Positions 11,897-19,116 of a stretch of 64,000 nucleotides of DNA are shown piece by piece. A program made the translations under genes and the position numbers. The notes below the pieces were generated by a model, which saw only the letters and a program-made list of their open reading frames with translations, did not search any database and was not told the DNA's origin. Source of the DNA: JAFCUW01 sp049898325 (GTDB taxonomy: Bacteria > Pseudomonadota > Gammaproteobacteria > Burkholderiales > Burkholderiaceae_D); NCBI RefSeq assembly GCF_049898325.1, contig NZ_JAFCXL010000018.1, positions 41,797 through 105,796 on the forward strand. Direction: 5' to 3'. Position 1 is the first letter of the stretch. Each line of letters opens with the position of its first letter.

Positions 11897-13909
11897 TTAG
11901 TTAGCCAGCCAGACGACAGTGGTGTTCATGCTGCCAAATCGGTCGGCGCCGATTACCAGCAGGCGGTTGCCGACCTTCACCACGGATTGTACGCTGACCG
12001 CTGGTGCAATTCGGGCCAGCAGCGTCGGCTCGATGGCTGCCAACGGGCCAGAGCCGGCGGTTTCGAAAAGCGTCGTGAAGCTGCTGTCGCTTCTGCCTTC
12101 AGGCCATAGTTGACCACTTTGAAGTATGCTGGCAAACAATTGTCCGGATTCGCGGCCATACACGCCGAACGTCCCGCCGATCGGCAGCAGCCACGGTGCT
12201 TGCAGCTTGCTCGATTGGAGCGTGGCGCCTGGCAGAAGAACTGGGTTACCGTTGCCGTCGAGGCGTGCAGCCCCGATGCCGCTCATGTCTGAACAACTCA
12301 TCGCCAGTCCCTGCGTCAAGGCGACAGTGTTCAGAAACCGGCATGTGTCGAAGCTAATGCCCATAACCTGGTCGGTAATGCTGGCGCCCGTGCTGGTATT
12401 GATCATCGCCAGACGCCAGCTGGGCTGCAGATTGCTGGCATGCCACGAAAATGCGAGCCGGGCGCCGTCGAGCGCCATGTTCAATCTGGACATGTCGAAC
12501 GCAGCCGGCGCGGTGACGGCAATCGCCGTTCCGAGAGGCAGGCCATTTGCGTCGAAATGTTGCGCCGCGAGCGAGCGCCTGGAGATCTGACCGTCCCAGG
12601 TGGCGCGCAGCCAGCCGATCCAGATCCCGGTGCTGTCGGTGGCAAGCCTGTAGCTGGTGCGGTCGGTGTCGTAGCCGAGCTGCACATCGTTGAACACTGG
12701 TACGGCTTGCCGCACAATTCGCTGGCCGGTGGCATCCAGGCTCACCATCGACAGTTGCTGGTCGCTGGTATGTGCAAATATTCTTAGTTCGTTGCCGACA
12801 CGGATTGCATGCGGCTCCCAAAAGAAATCTGTGCCGGGGAACAATTCCGTGCGCTCATAGGCGCGCGCGGCGACGACTTTTCCGAGCGGATCGAGCTGCG
12901 CTACCGCCAAGCCCTGGTTGGAGGGTTGGTTTGGAATCTGGCCGATCGCGACAGCCGTAGTGTCAAAGGAAACGACGTCACCGACATATTGCAGGGGCGA
13001 CCCGGAGAGTGAGGATCCGGCAGGAGACACAGCCACCACCGTGTCCAAATGGCCCAGCCCTTCCGTCAGTCCGTCCCAATTCTCCAGGATCTCCGTGGCA
13101 ACCCGGTTCGGTAAACCGGCGGTGTTGTTTGGCGCTTCTATTCGGCTCTTCACGATACCGATGCCCGGCGCGTACCAAGTGCTCTGCCTGGCCTCGTAGA
13201 TTGGCGAGTCGGTAGCAGTTTTGCTGTATTTGACGCGGACGTGAAAATTCATATTGACCCGGACGGCCTTCACCTGCCGCCGGTTCGGCAGATCAACGAG
13301 TTCTTCACCCATCACAGTGCTGTACACGGCAACATCGAGAGCTTCATTGACCTTGTCGCCATCGAAGTCCCTGCCACTGTCCGCTATACGCTTATCAAGA
13401 CTGACATATTGATCGTTGATCCTGACGGGCGAGCGCAATTCGACTAGATCGACGGCCTGCGCAGGGAGGTTCGCAGCGAGCATCAACAGGTTTGTTGAAA
13501 TGTAAGCGCCACCTTCGAAGCGGACCGGGTTACTTTCCCCCACATCGTTGAACGGAAGGCTGCCGATTTCGGTAACCGCGCTGCCATTGGCTACCTGAGT
13601 GACGGTGTTTGTATAGTAATTGAAGTCTGTTGCCGATTCGCCAGCGGGCTTATCGACCCCGTGGTAGGTCCAGCGCGCGCCGGCACGCATCACGCGCAGG
13701 GGTGCCGCATTGGCGTACAGCACGGCGCCGAGCGCAGGCGCTGCAGGCACCAGACCGCTGGTGACCGGGGCGGCGGGCTGTATCGGTACCGGGCTTGGCA
13801 CGGGTGCCTGCGCCGGTATGCTTGCACTACCTCCACCGCCGCCGCCCCCACCGCATCCGCCAAGCGTCGTCGCCATCAGCGCTACCAACCAAAACCGCTT
13901 TGAAACCAT
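11897..13909 (-). CDS. Large secreted lipoprotein of unknown function
   Basis: The 670-residue product has an N-terminal signal ending in the lipobox LGGC, followed immediately by a run of eight glycines and a Pro/Ala spacer. This predicts a lipid-anchored protein on a flexible tether. The rest is beta-rich, with no catalytic motif I recognise. It is fairly lower in GC and more AT-tolerant than its neighbours. Upstream on the minus strand are GGGGAG as SD and a TATAAT-like hexamer (13981-13986). It is not obviously linked to any neighbour. Confidence 0.75.
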   Translation of the reverse strand: MVSKRFWLVALMATTLGGCGGGGGGGGSASIPAQAPVPSPVPIQPAAPVTSGLVPAAPALGAVLYANAAPLRVMRAGARWTYHGVDKPAGESATDFNYYTNTVTQVANGSAVTEIGSLPFNDVGESNPVRFEGGAYISTNLLMLAANLPAQAVDLVELRSPVRINDQYVSLDKRIADSGRDFDGDKVNEALDVAVYSTVMGEELVDLPNRRQVKAVRVNMNFHVRVKYSKTATDSPIYEARQSTWYAPGIGIVKSRIEAPNNTAGLPNRVATEILENWDGLTEGLGHLDTVVAVSPAGSSLSGSPLQYVGDVVSFDTTAVAIGQIPNQPSNQGLAVAQLDPLGKVVAARAYERTELFPGTDFFWEPHAIRVGNELRIFAHTSDQQLSMVSLDATGQRIVRQAVPVFNDVQLGYDTDRTSYRLATDSTGIWIGWLRATWDGQISRRSLAAQHFDANGLPLGTAIAVTAPAAFDMSRLNMALDGARLAFSWHASNLQPSWRLAMINTSTGASITDQVMGISFDTCRFLNTVALTQGLAMSCSDMSGIGAARLDGNGNPVLLPGATLQSSKLQAPWLLPIGGTFGVYGRESGQLFASILQSGQLWPEGRSDSSFTTLFETAGSGPLAAIEPTLLARIAPAVSVQSVVKVGNRLLVIGADRFGSMNTTVVWLAN

Positions 13910-14410
13910 GTGCTCCCCACTAAGAAATAAATTGCCTGGGAGTACTTTACGTTATGCAAAGCTTGGCAGACAAGCTCAATATTATAAATAGCAACAAAAT
14001 AGGCCCAGGTCGTGTGAACGTGCCCTGAAAATCTTATCTTCGCAGCGTGTCAGCTTCTGAGCCAGGCTGTGTCAGTAAGGTCCTGAAATTCGCCGGCGAC
14101 GTCTTCAGCAATGTCCCCGCATCTTCGGTGCAAGCCGGACCGCTGGTATTGAATGCGCATGAATGCCCCATTAAATTTCTATTTTCCAATAATGCAACAT
14201 TGTCCGTACACTACCTTGGCCAAGGATGGTGTTCGACCAGCCAAAACCGGTCTTTGGCCTGATCTGTGCGTGCTTGCTGCCGTACTGGCCTGTCAATAAT
14301 CTGTCGGCTGATGCGCACCCATCTCGACGCCGCAGGCGACTCGCGATCCGCGACAAGCTTTTGACGTGCCAACCCAGGACCCCAACTTCATGCCTTATGT
14401 GCGCCAGACG
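13910..14410. other. Intergenic region, 500 bp, no convincing gene
   Basis: This holds the promoter area of the minus-strand lipoprotein and the leader of the small plus-strand ORF at 14411. A perfect 12-bp palindrome CCTTGGCCAAGG lies at 14214-14225. Short open frames here have no family-like wording and poor codon bias. Confidence 0.5.
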
Positions 14411-14722
14411 ATGAACCGCCTGTTTCCGGGATTGCTGCTTGCGATGGCATGCAATGCAGCCGGTGCCGTAGCAAGCCCCCGACAGCTGCAAGACGCGTGC
14501 AAGCCAGACAGCGCGCCGGGCACGGCGCTACACGGCGTACAGGTGCGCAAAATCGACGCGGCTTCCAGGGACCTGCCTTACTATGAGGCGCGCTCGGACG
14601 AGACCGGCAGCAGCGTCCGCATTTATCATGATCCCGTGTTGGACAACGCCGCCGCATCGAAGGCGGCGTGCCTGATGGGCGTGCTGGATCTGCTGTCGAA
14701 AGCGCTTGCGCATCTGCGCTGA
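14411..14722 (+). CDS. Small exported hypothetical protein, 3' end possibly rewritten by an IS remnant
   Basis: With the start at 14411 the 103-residue product opens with a plausible signal peptide (MNRLFPGLLLAMACNAAGAVA). A short Cys-containing mature part follows, with HGVQVRKIDA and YYEARSD. Its stop falls exactly where the IS256-type remnant begins, so the last residues may have been changed by that insertion. I do not recognise the family, and expression is uncertain. Confidence 0.4.
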   Translation: MNRLFPGLLLAMACNAAGAVASPRQLQDACKPDSAPGTALHGVQVRKIDAASRDLPYYEARSDETGSSVRIYHDPVLDNAAASKAACLMGVLDLLSKALAHLR

Positions 14723-14890
14723 CGGCTTCGTCGGTCGGAAAGGCGCTGCGGGCTTTGGTGACTTTTCGCAGGCGCATATCAAGCGATTCGATTGCGTTCG
14801 TGGTGTGGATCACCTTGCGGATCTCCGGCGGGTAGTCGAAGAAAGGTATGACGCGGGCCCAGTTGCGGCGCCAGGACTGGCTTAGCGGGG
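14721..14890 (-). pseudogene. IS256-family transposase remnant
   Basis: On the minus strand this stretch translates to SQSWRRNWARVIPFFDYPPE followed by IRKVIHTTNAIESLDMRLRK and RSAFPTDEAV. That is the highly conserved C-terminal block of IS256-type mutator transposases. Only about 55 residues are left; the N-terminal DDE region and both insertion-sequence ends are missing. The fragment butts directly against the SDR pseudogene on one side and the small exported ORF on the other, marking an old rearrangement. Confidence 0.82.
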
Positions 14891-15290
14891 CGCTGGTCAA
14901 CCATGCGGGTATTACCGGCCGCATTGGTGTGTTCATGAACACCGACCCCGCCATCATTGAACAGGTGTTTCGCATCAATGTGCCTGGCACGATGCATTGA
15001 TCCCGCGCCGCCGTGGCCGCATTGCGCCAGTGCGCGACCGGCGGTGTCATCGTCAACTTGTCTTTGGTCGCCGCGCTCACCGGCAGCCCCGGCGACTACG
15101 TGCACCATGCAGCGAGCAAAGCGGCGGTTGAGGCGTTTACGCCGGGCTTGGCGCGCGAACTGGCGACCGAAGGCATTCGCGTGTGCGGCGTATCGCCCGA
15201 ATAGACGCGCACCGGTATCCATGCGACAGCCGGCAAGCCGGAACGGCCTGCACGGATGCGCTTTGATGACTGCGAACAAGGCTTCAAAAA
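14888..15290 (+). pseudogene. Decayed short-chain dehydrogenase/reductase
   Basis: Reading one frame gives LVNHAGITGRIG, then FRINVPGTMH, a TGA stop (14998-15000), GGVIVNLSLVAALTGSPGDY, VHHAASKAAVEAF, GIRVCGVSPE, a TAG stop (15202-15204) and TRTGIHATAGKPERPARM. This is the second half of a classical SDR (NNAG, NVxGT and SxK motifs). The cofactor-binding N-terminus is lost at the IS256 junction, two stops interrupt it, and the catalytic Tyr of YxxSK reads His. It cannot make a working enzyme. Confidence 0.85.
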
Positions 15291-15296
15291 TAAATG

Positions 15297-15310
15297 TATA
15301 AGCGCTTATA
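15297..15310. promoter_or_regulatory. Perfect palindrome TATAAGCGCTTATA, probable MarR operator
   Basis: A 14-bp perfect inverted repeat lies 21 bases before the MarR start, where an autorepressor would block the promoter. Size and symmetry are typical of MarR-family operators. Confidence 0.65.
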
Positions 15311-15331
15311 TAAGCCGCGTATGATCTAACC

Positions 15332-15805
15332 ATGAAACAAGGACTGGGAACCCAATTGCGCCACCTCATCGACCTGCTCGATGGCGATGTGGCTGCTGCC
15401 TACGACGAAGCAGGGCTGGCCTACCGGCCCCGCTACACCCCCGTGATGCGCGTGCTGGGCGAACATGGCAGCGCCTCGATCGGTGAAGTCGCCGCGTTTG
15501 CCGGCATCACCCAGCCGGCCGCCACCCAGACGGTGGCGCTGATGCGCAAAGAGGGCCTGGTGGCGATCGTCAGGGGACGCGACGCGCGCCAGCGCCTCGT
15601 CACGCTCAGCGCGCAAGGCCAGGCCCTGCTGCCGCAGTTGCAGGTGTGCTGGGCCGCCACCGCGCGCGCCGCCGCCAGCCTCGACGCCGAGCTTGCCTTT
15701 CCCCTGTCGCAGTGCCTGGCCGAGGCCATCGCCGCGCTGCAGGCGACACCGTACATCGAGCGCATCCGCGCCGCCCGCATCAATCACCACAAGGAGCCAT
15801 CATGA
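15332..15805 (+). CDS. MarR-family transcriptional regulator
   Basis: This 157-residue protein has a winged-helix domain in the middle: SIGEVAAFAGITQPAATQTV is the helix-turn-helix and VRGRDARQRLVTLSAQGQ the wing. The N- and C-terminal helices would form the dimer interface. Its stop overlaps the start of the CPBP gene (ATGA), so the two form an operon. The palindrome just upstream suggests autoregulation. The ligand is unknown. The neighbouring dead SDR gene may once have been its divergent or adjacent target. Confidence 0.9.
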   Translation: MKQGLGTQLRHLIDLLDGDVAAAYDEAGLAYRPRYTPVMRVLGEHGSASIGEVAAFAGITQPAATQTVALMRKEGLVAIVRGRDARQRLVTLSAQGQALLPQLQVCWAATARAAASLDAELAFPLSQCLAEAIAALQATPYIERIRAARINHHKEPS

Positions 15806-16707
15806 GTCGCGTATCGCTGGACGAATTGCCCGCCGCGCCGAATTTGCCGAGCCTGTCCACCTCGCGCGCCCGCCGCATATTCTTTTCGGCGCCCGTGCGC
15901 ATCGTGCTCGGCGTGCTCGCGATCGGGCTCACCGCCGCCCTCGGCTATGCGGCCATCAAGGCCATCGCGCCGCTGCCGGCACAGCGCCTGGTGTGGCCGC
16001 ACCTGCTCATGAGCGCGCTGTTGTTACTGGTCTACGTGGGCTTCGTCAAGGCGATGGAGCGGCGCCCGCTCACCGAACTGGCCCGCGGCGGCGCGCCGGC
16101 CGAATTCGGCGTCGGCGTGTGGCTGGGCGCGGGGGCCGTCAGCGCCGCCATGGCGCTGCTGGCCGCCAGCGGTGGCTACCGCATCGTCGCCTTCCATCCG
16201 TGGACGGTGGGAATCGCTTCGGCGCTGGCCGAGATGCTGTTTGTGGGCCTGTTCGAGGAAATCTTATTTCGCGCGCTGATCTTCCGCATCGTCGAGCGCT
16301 CGCTGGGCAGCGTGCCCGCGCTGCTGCTGTCGGCCGTGCTGTTTGCGCTGGCGCACCTGGGCGAGGGCATCAACGCGCTGGGCCTGGTCAACACGGCGCT
16401 GGCCGGCCTGATGTTCAGCGCCGCCTGGATGCTCACGCGGCGCCTGTGGCTGTGCGTGGGCATTCACGCCGCCTGGAACTTCACGCTGGGGTCGATTTTT
16501 TCCATCGTCGTCTCGGGCCACCCCGCCAAGGGACTCATCGGCGGCGAACTGTCCGGCCCCGACTGGCTCACCGGCGGCGCCTACGGCCTCGAAGCGTCGG
16601 TGGTGACGGCACTGGTGATTGGCGCACTGTTCATGGGCCTGTTCTGGCGGGCGAGGGCGGCCGGCCAGGTGCTGCCGGCGCGCTGGGGCCAGCGCGCAAT
16701 ACAGTAA
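15802..16707 (+). CDS. CPBP-family intramembrane metalloprotease
   Basis: The 301-residue integral membrane protein has about eight hydrophobic segments and all three CPBP (Abi/CAAX protease) motifs. These are FEEILFRALIFR (Glu-Glu and Arg), the FALAHLGEG histidine, and HAAWNF. Family members cleave membrane substrates or act in bacteriocin self-immunity. The start overlaps the MarR stop by four bases, and AAGGAG precedes it, so the regulator probably controls it. A weak hairpin (16740-16761) after the gene may terminate transcription. Confidence 0.88.
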   Translation: MSRVSLDELPAAPNLPSLSTSRARRIFFSAPVRIVLGVLAIGLTAALGYAAIKAIAPLPAQRLVWPHLLMSALLLLVYVGFVKAMERRPLTELARGGAPAEFGVGVWLGAGAVSAAMALLAASGGYRIVAFHPWTVGIASALAEMLFVGLFEEILFRALIFRIVERSLGSVPALLLSAVLFALAHLGEGINALGLVNTALAGLMFSAAWMLTRRLWLCVGIHAAWNFTLGSIFSIVVSGHPAKGLIGGELSGPDWLTGGAYGLEASVVTALVIGALFMGLFWRARAAGQVLPARWGQRAIQ

Positions 16708-16739
16708 ATTGCTACCGTAAAGTTTTCATTTTGGATATG

Positions 16740-16761
16740 CTCGTTGTGGTTTTGCAACGAG
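16740..16761 (+). terminator. Weak hairpin after CPBP gene
   Basis: CTCGTTG pairs with CAACGAG around an eight-base loop. A T-rich but not uniform tract follows, so this may be a terminator or merely a leader hairpin of the next gene. Confidence 0.35.
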
Positions 16762-16817
16762 TGTGGTTTATTTTGGTGCGCTGCGTCATAATCGGCGAAT
16801 AGGAGTAGTATGGGTGC

Positions 16818-17108
16818 ATGACTCCCGTAACCAACCAAGCGAACCAATCGATGAGCACTGCCACTTTCGACAACGACGTCACGGCCTACCAAAAAGAGCT
16901 CGACGCCCGCGGCCTGAACTGTCCCCTGCCGATTCTGAAGGCCAAAAAGGCCCTCGCCGAGATGCAGACGGGCGAAGTGCTGCGCATCGTCGCCACCGAT
17001 TCCGGCTCTGTCCGTGACTTCCAGGCGTTTGCCAAACAGACCGGCAATGCCTTACTTGCTCACAGTCAAAATGGTCTCGAGTTCACCTTTTTGATGCGCC
17101 GTAAGTAA
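16818..17108 (+). CDS. TusA-family sulfurtransferase
   Basis: This 96-residue protein carries the TusA signature LDARGLNCPLPILKAKKAL, with the active cysteine in CPLP, and ends in FTFLMRRK. TusA-like proteins relay persulfide sulfur for tRNA thiolation, molybdenum cofactor synthesis or sulfur oxidation. AGGAG at 16801-16805 supports the 16818 start; an in-frame ATG at 16851 (MSTATF) would give the more usual N-terminus but lacks an SD. It is probably monocistronic, as a new promoter precedes etfB. Confidence 0.88.
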   Translation: MTPVTNQANQSMSTATFDNDVTAYQKELDARGLNCPLPILKAKKALAEMQTGEVLRIVATDSGSVRDFQAFAKQTGNALLAHSQNGLEFTFLMRRK

Positions 17109-17224
17109 GTGCTGCTTACATTGCATCTATTTGGTGCAATGCTCCCGGGGCAGGTCGCCGACCTGTCGCCGGCGAATTTCAGCATCCACGCCCCGCTTTA
17201 GGGGTTTTCTTCTAGCCTAAAATC

Positions 17225-17236
17225 GCACGATCGTGC
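17225..17236. promoter_or_regulatory. Palindrome GCACGATCGTGC upstream of etfB
   Basis: A perfect 12-bp inverted repeat lies 86 bases before etfB and about 30 bases before a TATAAT -10 hexamer (17267-17272). This position is suited to a TetR-family repressor of fatty-acid or branched-chain acyl-CoA catabolism. No such regulator is encoded next to it. Confidence 0.5.
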
Positions 17237-17321
17237 TTTAATTTCGTCCTGACGGCGTTTTTCTCTTATAATCTACGCCACTCGTCAGTCAACGAAATCC
17301 CATTTTCAAAAAAGGTCTCCC

Positions 17322-18071
17322 ATGAAAGTCCTGGTCCCCGTCAAGCGTGTGGTCGACTATAACGTCAAGGTCCGCGTCAAATCCGATGGCAGCGGCGTCG
17401 AAACCGCCAACGTCAAAATGTCGATGAACCCGTTCGACGAGATCGCGCTCGAAGAAGCGATGCGCTTGAAGGAAGCGGGCAAGGTCACGGAAGTGATCGC
17501 AGTGACCTGCGGCGTGACCCAGGCCCAGGAAACCTTGCGTACCGGCATGGCCATCGGCGCCGACCGCGCCATCCTGGTCGAAACCACCCCGGACCTGGAG
17601 CCGCTGGCCGTTGCCAAGCTGCTCAAGGCGGTGGCCGACAAGGAACAGCCGCAATTGATCATCCTGGGCAAGCAAGCCATCGATGACGACTCCAACCAGG
17701 TGGGCCAGATGCTGGCAGCCTTGCTGGGCTGGCCACAGGCGACGTTTGCCTCGAAAGTCGTGCTCGAAGGCGACACCGTCACCGTCACCCGCGAAGTCGA
17801 CGGCGGCCTGGAAACGCTGGCGCTGACCCTGCCGGCCATCGTCACCACCGACCTGCGCCTGAACGAGCCCCGCTACGTTACTTTGCCGAACATCATGAAG
17901 GCGAAGAAGAAGCAGCTCGACATCCTCAAGCCGGAAGAACTCGGCGTCGATGTGACGCCCCGCCTGACCACGCTCAAAGTGGTCGAGCCGGCCAAGCGTT
18001 CGGCCGGTATCAAGGTGGCCGATGCGGCCACCCTGGTCGCCAAGCTGCGTACCGAAGCCAAAGTCATCTAA
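17322..18071 (+). CDS. etfB: Electron transfer flavoprotein subunit beta
   Basis: The 249-residue product starts MKVLVPVKRVVDYNVKVRVK and has the conserved MNPFDEIALEEAMRLKE segment. It also carries the EtfB signature around VVTTDLRLNEPRYVTLPNIMKAKKK, the loop that recognises acyl-CoA dehydrogenases. It binds AMP and pairs with EtfA to carry electrons from dehydrogenases to ETF:quinone oxidoreductase. etfA follows after 26 bases and an acyl-CoA dehydrogenase after that. Confidence 0.97.
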   Translation: MKVLVPVKRVVDYNVKVRVKSDGSGVETANVKMSMNPFDEIALEEAMRLKEAGKVTEVIAVTCGVTQAQETLRTGMAIGADRAILVETTPDLEPLAVAKLLKAVADKEQPQLIILGKQAIDDDSNQVGQMLAALLGWPQATFASKVVLEGDTVTVTREVDGGLETLALTLPAIVTTDLRLNEPRYVTLPNIMKAKKKQLDILKPEELGVDVTPRLTTLKVVEPAKRSAGIKVADAATLVAKLRTEAKVI

Positions 18072-18097
18072 TTAAAATTCTAGAACAGGGACACAAC

Positions 18098-19030
18098 ATG
18101 GTCGCCTTAGTCATCGCCGAACACGACAACGCCTCCCTGAAGGGAAGCACCCACCACACCGTCACCGCCGCGTTAGCCTGCGGTGGCGAGGTCCACATCC
18201 TGGTCGCCGGCAGCAATTGCGGCGCCGCCGCCAGCGCTGCCGCCGCCATTGCCGGCGTGAGCAAAGTACTGGTGGCCGATGCCGCCCACTTTGCCGACGG
18301 CCTGGCCGAAAACGTCGCCGCGCAGACGCTGGCCATCGCCGATGCCTACTCGCACATCCTGGCCCCGGCCACCGCCTACGGCAAGAACATCCTGCCGCGC
18401 GTGGCTGCCAAGCTCGACGTTGCGCAGATTTCCGAAATCACCAAGGTCGACGCGCCCGATACCTTCGAGCGCCCCATCTACGCCGGTAACGCCATCGCCA
18501 CCGTGCGCTCGAGCGACAAGGTCAAAGTGATCACCGTGCGCGGCACCGGCTTTGACGCGGCACCGGCCACTGGTGGCGCGGCCGCCGTCGAAACCGTCGT
18601 CGCCGTGGCCGATGCGGGCACCTCGCGCTTCGTCGGCCGCGAGCTGGCCAAGTCCGACCGTCCGGAGCTCACTGCCGCCAAGGTCATCGTCTCCGGCGGC
18701 CGCGGCATGGGCTCGGGCGACAACTTCAAGATTCTCGAGCCGCTCGCCGACAAGCTCGGCGCCGCCATGGGCGCCTCGCGCGCCGCCGTCGATGCCGGCT
18801 TCGTGCCGAACGACTGGCAAGTGGGCCAGACCGGCAAGATCGTCGCCCCGGCGCTGTACATCGCGGTCGGTATTTCCGGCGCCATCCAGCATCTGGCCGG
18901 CATGAAGGACTCGAAAACCATCGTCGCCATCAACAAGGATCCGGAAGCGCCGATCTTCTCGGTGGCCGACTACGGCATCGTGGGCGATCTGTTCGAGGTG
19001 GTGCCCGAGCTGGTCAAACAGCTCGGTTGA
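18098..19030 (+). CDS. etfA: Electron transfer flavoprotein subunit alpha
   Basis: The 310-residue product has an N-terminal domain beginning MVALVIAEHDNASLK. The C-terminal FAD-binding domain includes VSGGRGMGSGDNF, the GASRAAVDAGF loop, VGQTGKIVAPALYIAVGISG and INKDPEAPIF. It holds the FAD of the EtfAB dimer. Its spacing behind etfB indicates one transcript, with GGGACA-type SD wording. Length and motifs are normal. Confidence 0.97.
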   Translation: MVALVIAEHDNASLKGSTHHTVTAALACGGEVHILVAGSNCGAAASAAAAIAGVSKVLVADAAHFADGLAENVAAQTLAIADAYSHILAPATAYGKNILPRVAAKLDVAQISEITKVDAPDTFERPIYAGNAIATVRSSDKVKVITVRGTGFDAAPATGGAAAVETVVAVADAGTSRFVGRELAKSDRPELTAAKVIVSGGRGMGSGDNFKILEPLADKLGAAMGASRAAVDAGFVPNDWQVGQTGKIVAPALYIAVGISGAIQHLAGMKDSKTIVAINKDPEAPIFSVADYGIVGDLFEVVPELVKQLG

Positions 19031-19055
19031 TGCCCTTCAATTTGCCGTGACGTCG

Positions 19056-19085
19056 ACGTCGTTCCCGCTGATGCGCGAACGACGT
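19056..19085. promoter_or_regulatory. Inverted repeat between etfA and the acyl-CoA dehydrogenase
   Basis: ACGTCGTTC (19056-19064) is inverted as GAACGACGT (19077-19085) with a 12-base loop, followed by TGTTCCTTTC. It could be an attenuator, an mRNA stabiliser, or an operator. It lies in the 86-base gap inside an otherwise compact gene block. Confidence 0.4.
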
Positions 19086-19116
19086 TGTTCCTTTCAGAAC
19101 CCATTCGAAAGATCCA

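Noticed and set aside
14047..14262. 71-codon frame before the small exported ORF
   Set aside because: No SD, no conserved wording, and it crosses AT-rich intergenic sequence.
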